This document shows positions 1-10,830 of a stretch of 64,000 nucleotides of DNA, piece by piece (the stretch's first letter is position 1; each line of letters begins with the position of its first letter). The notes below the pieces were generated by a model. It saw only the letters and a program-made list of their open reading frames with translations, ran no database searches and was not told the DNA's origin. A program made the translations under genes and the position numbers. Source of the DNA: Erinaceus europaeus (Eukaryota > Chordata > Mammalia > Eulipotyphla > Erinaceidae); contig NW_026647605.1 in NCBI RefSeq assembly GCF_950295315.1, positions 12,501-76,500 on the forward strand, written 5' to 3'.

Positions 1-2460
1 AAGCAGAGATTCAACAAAGAAACGAGAGAATTAAGTGAAGAGATGGACAGACTAGACCTCCTGGACATTTTCATAGTTCTTCACCCCAAAGAACTGGAAT
101 ACACCTTCTTTTCAAATCCACACAACACATACTCAAGGACAGACCACATGTTAGGCCACAAAGACAGTATTAACAAACAAGAGCATTGAATTCATCCCAA
201 GCATCTTCTCAGATGACAGTGCAGTAAAACTAATGTTTAACAACAAACAGAAAATTATTAAAATACACAGAATTTGGAAACTAAACAACATACTGCTTAA
301 GAACCACTGGGTCAGAGAGACACTCAAGCAAGAAATTCAAATGTTCCTGGAAACAAATGAAAATGAAGACACAATCTATCCAAATATTTGGGACACAGCT
401 AAAGCATTATTGAGAGAGAAACCCATAACCATACCATCACATATTAAACAACAAGAAAAAGCTCAAATAAACTACCTTACTGCACACCTTACGGAAGGTG
501 GAACAGAGGAACAAAAAAACCCTAAAGCAACCAGAAGGACAGAAATCACTAAAATTAGAGCAGAAAGAAACATCAAAAATAAGAGAACCATAAAAAGATC
601 AATGAAGCCAAATGTTCTTTGAAAAATTAAACAAGATTGACAAACCCCTAGCCAGACTCACTAAAAAAAAAAAGGGAGAAGACTCAAATAAATAGAATTT
701 TAAATGATAGAGGAGATATCACAACTGACACCACAGAAATTCAGGAAATCATGCAAAACTTCTATGAAGAACTATACACCACCAAGCTAGAAAATCTGGA
801 AGAAATGGAAGAATTCCTAGAAGCATATGCCCTTGCAAAACTGAACCAAGAAGAACTACAAAACTTAAATACACCAATCACAGACAAAGAAATAGAAACA
901 GTTAAGAATCTCCCCAACAACAAAATTCCTGGAGCAGATGGCTTCACAAATTCTACAAAACCTTCAGGACACAGTTAATACCCATATTTCTAAAGCTTTT
1001 CCCTAAGATTGAAGAAACAGGAACACTCCATTCCACCTTCTCTGAAGCCAACATCACCCTGATACCAAAAGCAGATAGGGACACAACAAAAAAGGAAAAC
1101 TACAGACCAGTTTCTCTGAGGAACATAGATGCCAAAATATTAAACAAGATATTGGCCAACCAGATACAGCAACACATCAAAAAGATTGTTCATCATGACC
1201 AAGTGGGATTTATCCCAGGAATGCAAGGCTGGTTCAACATATGTAAGTCAATTAATGTTATTCACCACATCAATAAAAGCAAAGCCAAAAACCACAAGAT
1301 TATCTCAATAGATGCAGAGAAAGCCTTTGACAAAATCCAACACCCATTCATGCTCAAAACTCTAGAAAAAATGGGAATAGACGGAAAATTCCTCAAGATA
1401 GCGGAGTCTATATATAGCAAACCTACAGCCAACATCATACTCAATGGACAGAAGCTGAAAGCATTCTCCCTCAGATCGGGGACTAGACAGGGCTGTCCAC
1501 TGTCACCGTTACTCTTCAACATAGTATTGGAAGTTCTTGCCATAGCAATCAGGCAAGAGAAAGAAATCAAAGGAATACAGATCGGAAGGGAAGAAGTCAA
1601 GCTCTCACTATTTGCAGATGATATGATAGTATACATAGAAAAACCTAAAGAATCCTGCAGAAAACTACTGCAAGTTATTAGGCAATATATCAGGCTACAA
1701 AATCAATGTACAAAAATCAGTGTCACTTATTTATGCAAACAGTAAATCTGAGGAAGAAGACATCCAGAAAAACAGACATCTGAGGAAGAAGACATCCAGA
1801 AATCCACTGTTGCAGCAAAATCCATAAAACACCTAGGAATAAAGCTGACCAAAGAAGTGAAAGACTTGTATACTTAAAGCTATGAGTCACTACTCAAGGA
1901 AATAGCAACTGATACCAAGAAATGGAAAGACATCCCATGCTCATGGATTGGAAAAATTAATATCATCAAAATGAATATTCTCCCCAGAGCTATATATAAA
2001 TTTAATGTGATACCCATCAAAGTTCCACCAAGCTTCTTTAAGAGAATAGAACAATAACTACCATCATTTATCTGGAATGAGAAAACACCTAGAATAGCCA
2101 AAACCATCTTGAGGAAAAGAAACAGAAATGGAAGCATCACACTCCCAGATCTCAAACTATAAGGCCATCATCATCAAAATAGCCTGGTACTGGGAAAAAA
2201 AATTGCACACAGACCAGGGGAACAGAATTGAAAGCCCAGAACTAAACCCCCACACCTATGGACATATAATCAAAGTATTAAATGGAAGAAGGAGGCTCTC
2301 TTCAATAAATGGTGCTGGGAAAACTGGGTTGAAACATGCAGAAGAATGAAATTGAACCACCTTATCTCACCAGAAATAAAAAACAACTACAAGTGGACCT
2401 GGATGTTAGACCAGAAATTATCAAAGACTTCGAGGAAAACATTGGTAGAACAGTTTTGGT
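1..2460 (+). pseudogene. L1 ORF2 remnant, 5'-truncated and broken
   Basis: Conceptual translation reads from the end of the L1 endonuclease domain (about 50-180), through the linker (233-978), into the reverse transcriptase (1152-1690). The RT part has the family motifs [23 protein letters not shown] and the catalytic FADDMIVY near 1609-1632. The frame is split by several stops and frameshifts (for example after 622, 978 and 1745), so no full-length protein is made. Matches to the thumb and C-terminal region continue to about 2450. The element continues upstream of the window. Confidence 0.93.
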
Positions 2461-3040
2461 GGTGGGAATGGTGTTTATGTACACTCCTATTAAAATGTAG
2501 TCATATAAACCACTGTTGTATATGAGAGGGGGGAAATTGATTGCATGTCTCGAACTTTTTAATGCACAGAGTCTTTTAAATACATAGGCTGAGTCTTTGA
2601 TATGTGGGCTCTCTCAAAAGCCTAGACCAGGTAAAACAGAAGCAACTGGTGGTACAGCTATTTACAAGATGCTGGGTATTATACAACAAACCCTAACAAG
2701 GGGGCTTTTCAAAGTTAACCAATTACCAAATAATGTGATAACTATCCATTGTCTTCTTGAACCCTAAGACAGCAGGAACCTCACATTTCCAATGTAGAAC
2801 CTATATTTCCCACAGTCCTGGAACCTTAGAGTGGGGCACACTTTCCTGCATGCTTCTCTCAATGCATATCAAATAATATTGCACCCACTGATCCCAACCT
2901 AATCAACGCAATGAGTGCCACCCCAGCATACTTCACTTCAGACTGTGTCCAGAGACTTCAGGTGTGTGTTGTCCAACGGTGGTCTCTTGGGCAGCTTCAC
3001 TTCTAGGAATTGCAGGTTGCGATCTCTGGATGAATCTCTG
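2461..3040 (+). mobile_element. Probable L1 3'-end or other retroelement tail
   Basis: The sequence follows the broken L1 ORF2 directly and has no open frame. It begins with a TGGTGGGAATGG-type segment that I associate with hedgehog L1 3' regions. Whether all of it to 3040 belongs to the same insertion is unclear. Confidence 0.4.
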
Positions 3041-3561
3041 CATATTCTAGCTCATCTGCCTTCAGACCCAAACTGGAGATCTCGGCCAGTTTCGGCAGGG
3101 AGCCCAAGGTCTCCGGGGGGGGGGGGGACCGGGATCTGTCCAGACTTCATAGCACGAGGGCGGGTGGGCCAGCCGTGCAGAAGGCGCGGGCTGAGGTGCC
3201 CCGGGGTGGCGGCCAGGATAGGCTGCTGCGACCCTGCCCCATAGCCCTGCCATGTCTGCTGCCCTGCTCCCAGTGGCCGAGCAGCGTGGAGGGAGCCGGC
3301 GCCCAGTGCCCCGCGCCACGCGGCAGAAAGCCGGCTCCTGCGGGCCGGCATTGGGCTCCTGTAGGCTGGCGTTGGGCAGAAACCACAGAGTGGTCCAGAG
3401 ATAAATGTTCCAGAAACAGCGAAACAGTCTCGTGAACAAAGGGCAGAGTCCTTTGGAGATCTCTTCACAAGCAGAAGAGAAGGCCATAGTGCACAGGTAG
3501 CCAAATTGTCTTCACTTATCTGAGAGATGTGCAGGTCTGGTCCCACGTTGTAGGTGCCATT
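3041..3561 (-). mobile_element. ERV internal leader next to an LTR
   Basis: On the minus strand the sequence after the LTR carries a primer-binding-site-like stretch with TGGCACC and AACGTGGGACC (about 3537-3558). This is the same arrangement as in the complete provirus at 14925-17589. A homopolymer of G interrupts the region near 3115-3126. Open frames here (3052-3546 minus) show no gag or pol motif. The lower-coordinate edge was not determined. Confidence 0.6.
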
Positions 3562-3955
3562 TGTTGTTTTATCCGGGCTGGCTTCACGGGTCGGTAACAG
3601 AGACGACCAGAGACACGCGGCTGGGAAGCTGTATTTCTTTATTCACGTACAACGATTCATAAACTAACCCAAACTAATCACCAAACAGAACTCTCCTGCA
3701 TCCTTCTCACATGGCGGCGCCAAGAAGTCTCTAACTCTGTTGGGGTTCTTTTGGGGCGGGGACAAGTGGGCCCACAAAACTAGCAGGACTAAACCAATTT
3801 TCCTGGCAGGGGGAGAGCTAGACCAAACCAAGAAGTCTCGAACTCTGTCGGGGTTCTTTTGGGGCGGGGACAAGCGGGCCCGTGAAACTAGCAGGACTAA
3901 ACCAATTTTCCTGGCAGGGGGAGAGCTAGACCAAACCAGTGTAAAGCATACAACA
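3562..3955 (-). mobile_element. LTR (5' LTR of a truncated minus-strand ERV)
   Basis: A 394-bp segment bounded by TGTTG and CAACA. It shares its body with the solo LTRs at 6146 and 10001: TTCACGG, GCTGTATTTCTTTATTCA, ACGATTCATAAACTAA, and the GGGGCGGGGACAAG/GGGCCC motif followed by ACTAGCAGGACT. The AATAAA signal is at TTTATT near 3637-3643. An internal stretch of about 100 bp (3734-3830 and 3834-3935) is tandemly duplicated. The other end of the element, and so its target duplication, is missing. Confidence 0.85.
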
Positions 3956-4260
3956 GATAACTAATTGGGAAGTCCTTATCTGGCCCTAATCTGTACCCTA
4001 GTCTCCACATCACCTCATTTGTTCCTCTCCTTCATCTTATCTGGCCTATACCTTACCCTAACCATAATCTTAAGAAATTTGAAAAAAAATTGAAAACAAT
4101 TCTAAAATTAAGTCATAACCCTATCCCTAATGCTAATTTATCTGTGGGCCTAATCTCTAACCTAAACAATAAACCTAACCCAAACCCCAAACTTAAAACT
4201 AACATACACACTTACCTGTTGGAATCTCTCAACTATCCTCACAACACCTTACCTTTTTTT
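3956..4260. repeat. Degenerate CCCTAA-like stretch
   Basis: AT-rich sequence with many irregular telomere-like words (TACCCTAACC, AACCCTATCCCTAATG, ACCTAACCCAAACCCC). It is not a perfect hexamer array and no gene is visible. Confidence 0.35.
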
Positions 4261-4493
4261 TTTTTCTGAAGTCCCAAGATGTCCTGTACCTGAAAGGGGA
4301 AGCACCTACCTTTACAGTGATTTGTAGGACTTCAGCTCCTGTTATAAAAGATACAATATCCCCCCCCCCGCCAGGTGAAGGTGTATGTACAGCTCTCTGT
4401 GTCCGTGTCTGTGGGAGTGTGTGTTAAGGAAACCATATCCTCAAGGGGACTACACATGATGTTCAGCACTCAATAAATAAAAAGGTAATAGGG

Positions 4494-4665
4494 CTGGGTG
4501 CTAGTTCACTTGGTAAAGCATACATAACATACGCAAGTAACAAGGTTTAAGGCACAGTCCCCACTTAAAGGGGGAATGCTTTGTGAGTGGTTGAGCAGTG
4601 CTACAGTTGTTTCCCCTCTGTCTCTCACAACCTCTATCAAAAAACTGAAGAAAAATAAACATTGG
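4494..4665 (+). mobile_element. Degenerate tRNA-derived SINE
   Basis: Shows the order seen in other copies here: GGGCTGGGTGCTAG head, AAGCATACATAACA, CAAGGTTTAAGGCACAGTCCCC (B-box region), then the CTCTGTCTCTC tail and A-rich end. Confidence 0.65.
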
Positions 4666-4739
4666 CTATTATGAGCAGTGGGGTTTGTTCAGAACATGAG
4701 CTCCAACAACAACCCTAGTAGCCAAAAATAATACCCAAT

Positions 4740-4890
4740 GAAGGTGCACTTGCTGGGGAGAAATGAGGTAAATCATCAGACTCAGGTATAAATTTCCCAG
4801 TTTGATTCTCAGCAACTCAAATTACTAGAGGGCTATGCTGGTTTCTGTCAATCTCTGCTGCTTCATGAAAAGCTAATATAGAAGAAACTA
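4740..4890 (+). mobile_element. Degenerate SINE
   Basis: A tRNA-like body with AGTTTGATTCTCAGCA as a decayed B-box, followed by a TCTGTCAATCTCTGC tail. The rest of 4666-5160 is AT-rich sequence in which I recognise nothing. Confidence 0.45.
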
Positions 4891-5160
4891 TGTAAAAATG
4901 TTAAAAATAAAGGGTAGCATTACCTCTAAAGGTACTTCTATCTATGCTGTTATTTATGTAAGGAGAGATTGGCATTCAGTCGTTAGAGGGGTAAAAGAAA
5001 AAACGGGGCCAAAAAATTCAAGCCATGTGCTCATCTCACTAATACAAATGCCTGTATCGTAATGTACAAATAATTACATTTTGGGAATTCAGATATAAAA
5101 ACACATTGTTATAACAAAAAAAAAGTTAAACTGCAGCAACAGTAAATTACCTGCAATACA

Positions 5161-6139
5161 ATACACACAAAAACTTTAGAACTCACATTGCAAACCACAG
5201 CATCGCCTCACCAGAGGCAAACAACAGAAGATACATGGAGTTATCAATTAAATATTTCAAAACTGAAAGGATATAATAGAAATGACACATTTTTATGCTT
5301 ATACCACTGGCAACATTCAACCCAAAAAAACAATAGACTGCATGAACAGACCAATCACAATTGCAGAAACTGAAAGAGTCATCAAGACTCCCAAAATGTA
5401 AAAGATGAAGACAGCTACACAAATGGAATCTGTAAGACTTTCAAATGTGGGTTATCATGCAAAGCCCATTTTCTTTAAAGTGTGGAAAACATTACCAAAC
5501 ATGCCATACCCTAACAAGAACCAGAATAAGACCACTATAAACATATATCATCCAAACATAAATACAAAGAGTCTCAAGAAAGCAAGGCATATAAACCCAT
5601 GATAAAAATTCATATAAAGACAATATTAAAAAATGGGATTCACCCCCAAAAAGCATCCACAAATCAGTCCATGCACTGCAATGCACCAAAAAGAAGAGAG
5701 AAAAAAACCGCACTGTTATATCAATTCAAACTGAAAAGACATTTGGCAAAACTCGGCACTCAATGGGAAAAAGAACTAAAACCTTTAGCCTTAAAGTCCG
5801 TAACTCACCATTACTATTCCTCATAGTCCTGGGAAGACTTCACCAGTACAATCAGGCAAGAGGAGCTATCAAAGGAATCAATACTCATGCAAGCTTACAC
5901 ACTAACTTACAGGGAAAAGACTAAATATTAGAAGTCACAGAAAGTTAACTTTGGTGTTACGTTTTATCACATAAAGCAAAAAGCAACCCTCAAAAGGCAA
6001 AAATAAAAAGTGGGTATTTTATAACAAATTGTAGCACATATACTCAATCTGAGAAAGCAAGTATGAAATTGGCAAACATTTAACATGTCTTATGAAGGAT
6101 ATTTACTCAAAGTACATAAGCAATATTAAAGCAAATAAC
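5161..6139 (+). mobile_element. Possible ancient L1 ORF2 remnant
   Basis: AT-rich sequence with no long frame. Around 5800-5880 the words CTATTCCTCATAGTCCTGG and CAATCAGGCAAGAGG resemble the L1 segment encoding PLLFxIVLE...AIRQEKE, heavily decayed. The remainder to 6139 is unrecognised. Confidence 0.35.
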
Positions 6140-6145
6140 GTCATC

Positions 6146-6539
6146 TGTTGTTAAAATTCGGGACGGCTCGAGCCAGCTGGGTTGGCTTCGTGGTGGTGAA
6201 CAGAGACACGGAGACAACGGCTGGGCAGGGCAGCTGTATTTCTTTATTCAGGAACAACGATTCATAAACTAAGACAAACTAATCACCAAACAGAACTCTG
6301 CTGTCTCTTTGCGGCGGCGCAAGCACTCTCTCTTACTCTGGAACTCAGGAACTCTCCAACTCTGCAACTCTGGAACTCTCATACTGGGGAACCCTCTGAA
6401 AACTCTGGCACTCTCGAACTCAGGAACCCTCTCCCGGGGTCCCTTGGGGCGAGGCCAAGCGGGCCCGCGAAATTAACTGGACTGATGCAATTCTCTTGGC
6501 GGGGGAGGGCTAGCACAAACCAATGTAAAGCATACGACA
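6146..6539 (-). mobile_element. Solo LTR, class II ERV type, 6-bp TSD
   Basis: The segment starts TGTTG and ends ACGACA, and is flanked on both sides by GTCATC (6140-6145 and 6540-6545). A 6-bp target duplication is typical of class II (ERVK-like) elements. TTTATT near 6241-6247 gives AATAAA on the minus strand, which sets the orientation. A degenerate AACTCT(GGAACTC) mini-repeat fills 6335-6425. Confidence 0.92.
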
Positions 6540-6545
6540 GTCATC

Positions 6546-7170
6546 AGAATGCTGTACAGACCAGAACAAAAAGATCTACATTTAGTCAATATGTAAGGAA
6601 AATATGATTTAGCAAACCTAATACTGGCTTGGATACAACAAATGACCTCCACGGCTTAACAACTGGGAGAGAGTCTAAGCTTCTCAGACAAAGAAGGGAC
6701 CACAAAAGCTGGAAAGGGGAAAAGACTGGCTCCCTTTATGATGGCCTTTGGGCCAGTACCAGTCCCTCTCATCACCTGAGGTCTTAGTCAGGAAAATCTT
6801 GGATTCTCCTATACATACCATGGGCTTAGACCTCTAACAGACTGCTGTCACTGGTCATTTTCATTAGGAATATCCTCCTATTCATTAGGAATATCCTCCT
6901 AAGCCCTTTTGTGGTCTCTCCTGGACTTTACTCTCACTATAAACAGTGGCAAAGATAAATTCACTAACCAGAGGCTGGGTCTTTGTATTCTGCCACTCAA
7001 GGTACATTCGTCCTGTAAGTGCAGCCTAGCATGTTACCAGCTATGACCGTGGACAGTGACCTCACAGAGCTGTGACTGCAAAGACTCAGAGGTTACACAG
7101 ACTCCTGTGCTAAATGTGAATGGCTATGGGACCTGGGTTACATTGATGTGCTACAGTTAATTGTATTTAT
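6546..7170. other. Unrecognised AT-rich spacer
   Basis: No open frame or repeat family recognised. It contains one short direct duplication (ATTAGGAATATCCTCCTA twice near 6865-6902). Confidence 0.3.
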
Positions 7171-7430
7171 AATGCTCTTTATTTTCCCTTTTGTTGCCTT
7201 TGTTGTTTAACATTGTGGTTATTGATGTTGTTGTTGGCTAGGACAGAGAGAAATGGCGAGAGGAGGGGAAGACAGAGAGGGGGAGAGAAAGACAGACACC
7301 TGCAGACCTGCTTCACCGCCTGGGAAGTGACTCCCCTGCAGGTGGGGAGCCGGGGCCTCAAACCGGGATCCTTAAGCCGGCCCTTGTGTTTTGTGCGTTT
7401 AACCCGCTGCGCTACCGCCCGACTCCCATT
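7171..7430 (-). mobile_element. Hedgehog tRNA-derived SINE
   Basis: The minus strand reads GGGAGTCGGGCGGTAGCGCA, the B-box-like GGTTTGAGGCCCC, CCTGCAGGGGAGTCACTTCC, GAAGCAGGTCTGCAGGTGTC, and then the CTCCCCCTCTCTGTCTTCC tail with ACAA-rich 3' end. This is the most characteristic hedgehog-type SINE in the window. Sequence 7431-8019 beyond it is unrecognised. Confidence 0.9.
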
Positions 7431-8009
7431 TATAATGCTTTTTAAGTTTAAGAGCTGTTTGCTGCCCTACTTTGGCTTTCTAGTTCTCTTATTAAATGTG
7501 ACACCATATTCCCAATTTACCCAGTCTTATCTCCATGTTAGCCATCAGGCTCAGCCAAGATGACTAAGTTCATGGGCTCCTAGGGACATACCTCAAAGAG
7601 GCTTCCTAGCTTCTTTCTATTCTAAGATTCCTAACGTCAGCTGCTCTATTCCTACTTTGGGGCCTCTGTCCATTAAACGTTCTGTTCTTTAAGTCTTATT
7701 TCAAGCAAGAGATTGCAGGTGCTACAAGGATTCCATCCTGACTTCGCTGGGCAGATGACTTCACCAATATGTCCCGGAACCCCACATTTCTAAAAGCCTA
7801 CTGCTGAAAAATAAAAACAGGGTGCATCAATCTTCCAATACCCATATAAAAGAGAATAGCAATCACAGTAGCCAGAACTCCCACATATAATCAATAATAA
7901 TTCCCCCCAAAATAATTCTGGTCTGTAGTCCCAGAGGTGAATTGATAGAGGAAGAACTAGAGGACTCCGAGCCCCAATTCCACCAGAGCCTGAATTGCTT
8001 GTCATCAGG

Positions 8010-8398
8010 AATCTTTATTTTATTTTATTTTGAAATCTTTTATTTATTTATTTGTGTTTTTTTTTTCCTCCAGGGTTATTGCTGGGTTTGGTGCCTGCGC
8101 CATGAATCCACCGCTCCTGGAGGCCATTTTTCCCCTTTTGTTGCTCTTTTTGTTGTAGCCTCGTTGTGGTTATTATTATTGCCATTGTTGATGTTGCTCA
8201 TTGTTGGATAGGACAGAGAGAAATGGAGAGAGGAGGGGAAGACAAAGAGGGGGAGAGAAAGATGCCTGCAGACCTGCTTCACCTCCTGTGAAGTGACTCC
8301 CCTACAGGTAGGGAGCCGGGGGCTCGAACTGGGATTCTTATGCTGGTCCCTGCACTTTGCCACATGCACTTAACCCGCTGCTCCACTGCCCGACCCCT
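8010..8398 (-). mobile_element. Hedgehog tRNA-derived SINE, long form
   Basis: On the minus strand a GGTCGGGCAGTGGAGCAG head, B-box-like GTTCGAGCCCCC, CTGCAGG...GTGAAGCAGGTCTGCAGG body and pyrimidine tail lead into ATAATAATAACCAC. A 3' extension contains GGCCTCCAGGAGCGGTGG, GGCGCAGGCACC and AGCAATAACCCTGGAGG, ending in poly-A (T-run near 8058). Confidence 0.88.
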
Positions 8399-8545
8399 TA
8401 TTTATTTATTAATGAGAAGGATAGGAGGAGAGTGAGAAAGATCCAGACATCACTCTGGTACATGTGCTGCTGGGGACTGAACTCGGGACCTCATAGCTTG
8501 AGAGTTCAACACTTTATCCACTGAGCCACCTCCCGGACCACAGGA
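8399..8545 (-). mobile_element. Second SINE family (minus strand)
   Basis: The minus strand has GTGGTCCGGGAGGTGGCTCA (A-box-like), a GAGGTCCCGAGTTCAGTCCC B-box and CCAGAGTGATGTCTGGATC, followed by a T-rich tail. It abuts the SINE at 8010-8398. Confidence 0.75.
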
Positions 8546-8599
8546 ATCTTTCTTTTTGTATCACTAAAATGGAAGCAAATCTGGAAAACACCAGAGGAG

Positions 8600-8885
8600 G
8601 GGGCTGGGCAATTATCACCACGGATTAAGTGCAAATGGCGCAAAGCGTAAAGGTCGGCGCTAGGATCCCAGTTCAACCCCCCACCACTCCATACCCGCAG
8701 GAGGGTCGCTTTGCAAGCAGTGAAGCAGGTCTGCAGGTGTCTTTCTCTCATCTGTCTTCCGATCCACTCTTGATTTCTCTCTGTAGAACTGCATGTGTCT
8801 CTGTCTCTCTCCCTCTCTATCTCCCCATCCCCTCACAACTTCTGTCTCTATACAATATTAATTATTTCTTAAAAAGAGTAAACCT
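8600..8885 (+). mobile_element. Hedgehog tRNA-derived SINE
   Basis: Diverged plus-strand copy: GGGGGCTGGGCAATTATC, GCAAATGGCGCAAAGCG, CCCAGTTCAACCCCC, GCAGGAGGGTCGCTTTGC, GAAGCAGGTCTGCAGGTG, then a TCTCTCTGT tail. Confidence 0.82.
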
Positions 8886-8913
8886 TAAAGACCCAAGCTC
8901 TAATATACCAAAC

Positions 8914-8999
8914 AAGTATTAAAGCAATGAACAACAACAAAAAAAAAAACAAGTAGCAAGAAATTAGGCACATCTCCACTGACATAGCCTAAGTATAAG
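8914..8999. repeat. Upstream copy of the long flanking duplication of Vingi
   Basis: An 86-bp sequence (AAGTATTAAAGCAATG ... CCTAAGTATAAG) repeated at 9858-9942. The copies differ only in the length and pattern of the ACAACAA/poly-A run. Confidence 0.93.
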
Positions 9000-9857
9000 C
9001 GTGAGCTTAATGTGCAGCTTGGCGATACGAGAATCCGGCACGAAGCCCAGCCAGTCTATCTCGGCGTTACTCTCGATCACACTCTGTCATTTCACGAACA
9101 TCTCATAAAAACTGCAGCAAAGGTGGGCGCGAGGAATCACATCATTGCAAGACTGGCCAGCTCCTCATGGGGCGCGAGCGCTTCCACACTGCGATCATCC
9201 TCTCTGGCATGATGCTATTCCACTGCAGAATACTGTGCCCCAGGATGGTTCCGTAGCCCCCATGTCCACTTGGTCGATTCCAAATTATATGCCTCCATGA
9301 GGATAATTTCTGGAACCATCCGTTCCACCCCGGTCCCATGGCTGCCAGTTCTTAGCAACAGCGCCCCGCCAGATATTCGTCGGGATGCGGCATCATCTAA
9401 GTTCATTTCCCACGTCTGCGCTCGACCGGACCTGCCAATATACGCGGAGATCTTCGCCCACCCTGTCCAACGCTGGACGTCTCGTCACCCAATCTGGTCC
9501 CCTACACCTACACTGAACTTCTCTGTTCCAGACTCTTGGAAACAGAGTTGGCAGTCAGCTGAGGTCAAGAACAAACACCTCATCACAGACCCCTGCGAGC
9601 GTCCACCCGGCTTTGACCTGGCACGTTATGATCGGGCCCTCCTCAATCGCTATCGAACAGGCCATGGCCGGTGCGCCGCTATGTTCCATCGCTGGGGAGC
9701 CAGAGACGACCCGGACTGCCCCTGCGGCTCCAGACAGACTATGACCCACATAGTCAACGACTGCCACCTCTCCAGATTCAAAGGAGGTCTCGAAACTTGA
9801 CAGCAGGCTCCACCTGACGCTGTTGACTGGCTACGGAAGAAGGGCAAACGCTAGAAG
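9000..9857 (+). mobile_element. Vingi-like non-LTR retrotransposon, 5'-truncated
   Basis: The frame at 9012-9800 reads YLGVTLDHTLSFHEHL, then MRIISGTIRSTPVPWLPVLS, RPPGFDLARY, and a terminal CPCG...HIVNDC zinc-binding-like motif. This is the C-terminal part of an Ingi/Vingi-type reverse transcriptase protein, quite unlike L1. A stop at 9210-9212 interrupts the frame and another follows GGLET at about 9798. The upstream part (endonuclease and RT catalytic core) is missing. The 3' end is CTAGAAG with AAG repeats. From memory, Vingi was described in hedgehogs and proposed as a possible horizontal transfer; the assignment here is by motif only. Confidence 0.8.
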
Positions 9858-9942
9858 AAGTATTAAAGCAATGAACAACAACAACAAAAAAACAAGTAGC
9901 AAGAAATTAGGCACATCTCCACTGACATAGCCTAAGTATAAG
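9858..9942. repeat. Downstream copy of the long flanking duplication
   Basis: An 85-bp counterpart of 8914-8999, starting directly at the Vingi 3' end. Confidence 0.93.
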
Positions 9943-10000
9943 GTCAATATGTCTTTCAATTCATATATACATAGCAAATCAATTCATACATACGAGTGAC

Positions 10001-10338
10001 TGTTGTTAAAATTCGGAGGCTCCAGCTGGCCGGGCTAGCTTCACGGCGGGTAGCAGAGACGCGGAGACAACGGCTGGGCAGGGCAGCTGTATTTCTTTAT
10101 TCAGGAACAACGATTCATAAACTAAGACAAACTAATCACCAAACAGAACTCTGCTGTCTCTTTGCAGCGGCACAAGCACTCTCTCTCTTACTCTGGAACT
10201 CAGGAACCCTCCAACTCTGTCCCTCTGGAACTCTGGCGGGTTTCCTGGGGGCGGGGCCAAGCGGGCCCGCGAAACTAACTGGACTGATCTAATTCTCTTG
10301 GCGGGGGAGAACTAGAACCCAATGTAAAGCATACAACA
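10001..10338 (-). mobile_element. Solo LTR, class II ERV type, 6-bp TSD
   Basis: Starts TGTTGTTAAAATTCGG and ends CATACAACA, flanked by AGTGAC at 9995-10000 and 10339-10344. Same family as 6146-6539, and shorter because the ACTCTGGAACTC mini-repeat is shorter. Confidence 0.92.
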
Positions 10339-10504
10339 AGTGACAAGAAACTATACTAGAGGAGAATTATGCCTCTTTAAGTGAAAGATGATTTACCTAT
10401 ATAGGACAAACGTGTGAATGCTTCCCACACACAGAGTTATGCCTATGAACAGAATGTTTTAACAGACCAGGGATGCAGGACATATGCATCAACATAACTT
10501 CCTA

Positions 10505-10650
10505 TGGCCTAGGGGGACAGCATAATGGTTATGCAAGAGACTTACATGCCTAAGGCTCTAAGGTCCCAGGTTCAATTTCCAGCAGCAGCATCATCCAGAG
10601 ATGAGCAGTGCTCTGGTGTCTCTGTCTCTCTCTCTCTCTCCAATTGTAGT
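10505..10650 (+). mobile_element. SINE copy
   Basis: GGGGGACAGCATAATGGTTA head, AGGTCCCAGGTTCAATTTCC B-box, GAGATGAGCAGTGCTCTGG, then a TCTCTCTC tail. Confidence 0.75.
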
Positions 10651-10707
10651 TCACTCTGAATTTCTCGTACTGAAATAAAATATCAATATTTTTCTTGTAG
10701 TGATGGT

Positions 10708-10830
10708 ATTTAAGGAGCAGGGCAGTGGTACACCTGGTTAAGTGCACACAGTATGATGCAAAAGGACATGTACAAGGATCTGGGTTTGTCCCATAACCGG
10801 ATACTCAAACCCCAACAAGGGCCCATTGTG
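10708..10830 (+). mobile_element. SINE fragment
   Basis: GGAGCAGGGCAGTGGTACAC, CTGGTTAAGTGCACACAG and ACAAGGATCTGGGTTTG match the acceptor, A-box and B-box parts of other copies. The tail is missing. Confidence 0.65.

Noticed and set aside
1152..1745. A functional reverse transcriptase gene
   Set aside because: The L1 ORF2 frame is broken before and after this piece; only a fragment of the RT domain is open.
3052..3546. Minus-strand frames of 164 and 141 codons next to the LTR
   Set aside because: Two overlapping open frames in GC-rich ERV leader. Only the first dozen codons resemble the provirus leader and no domain is seen.
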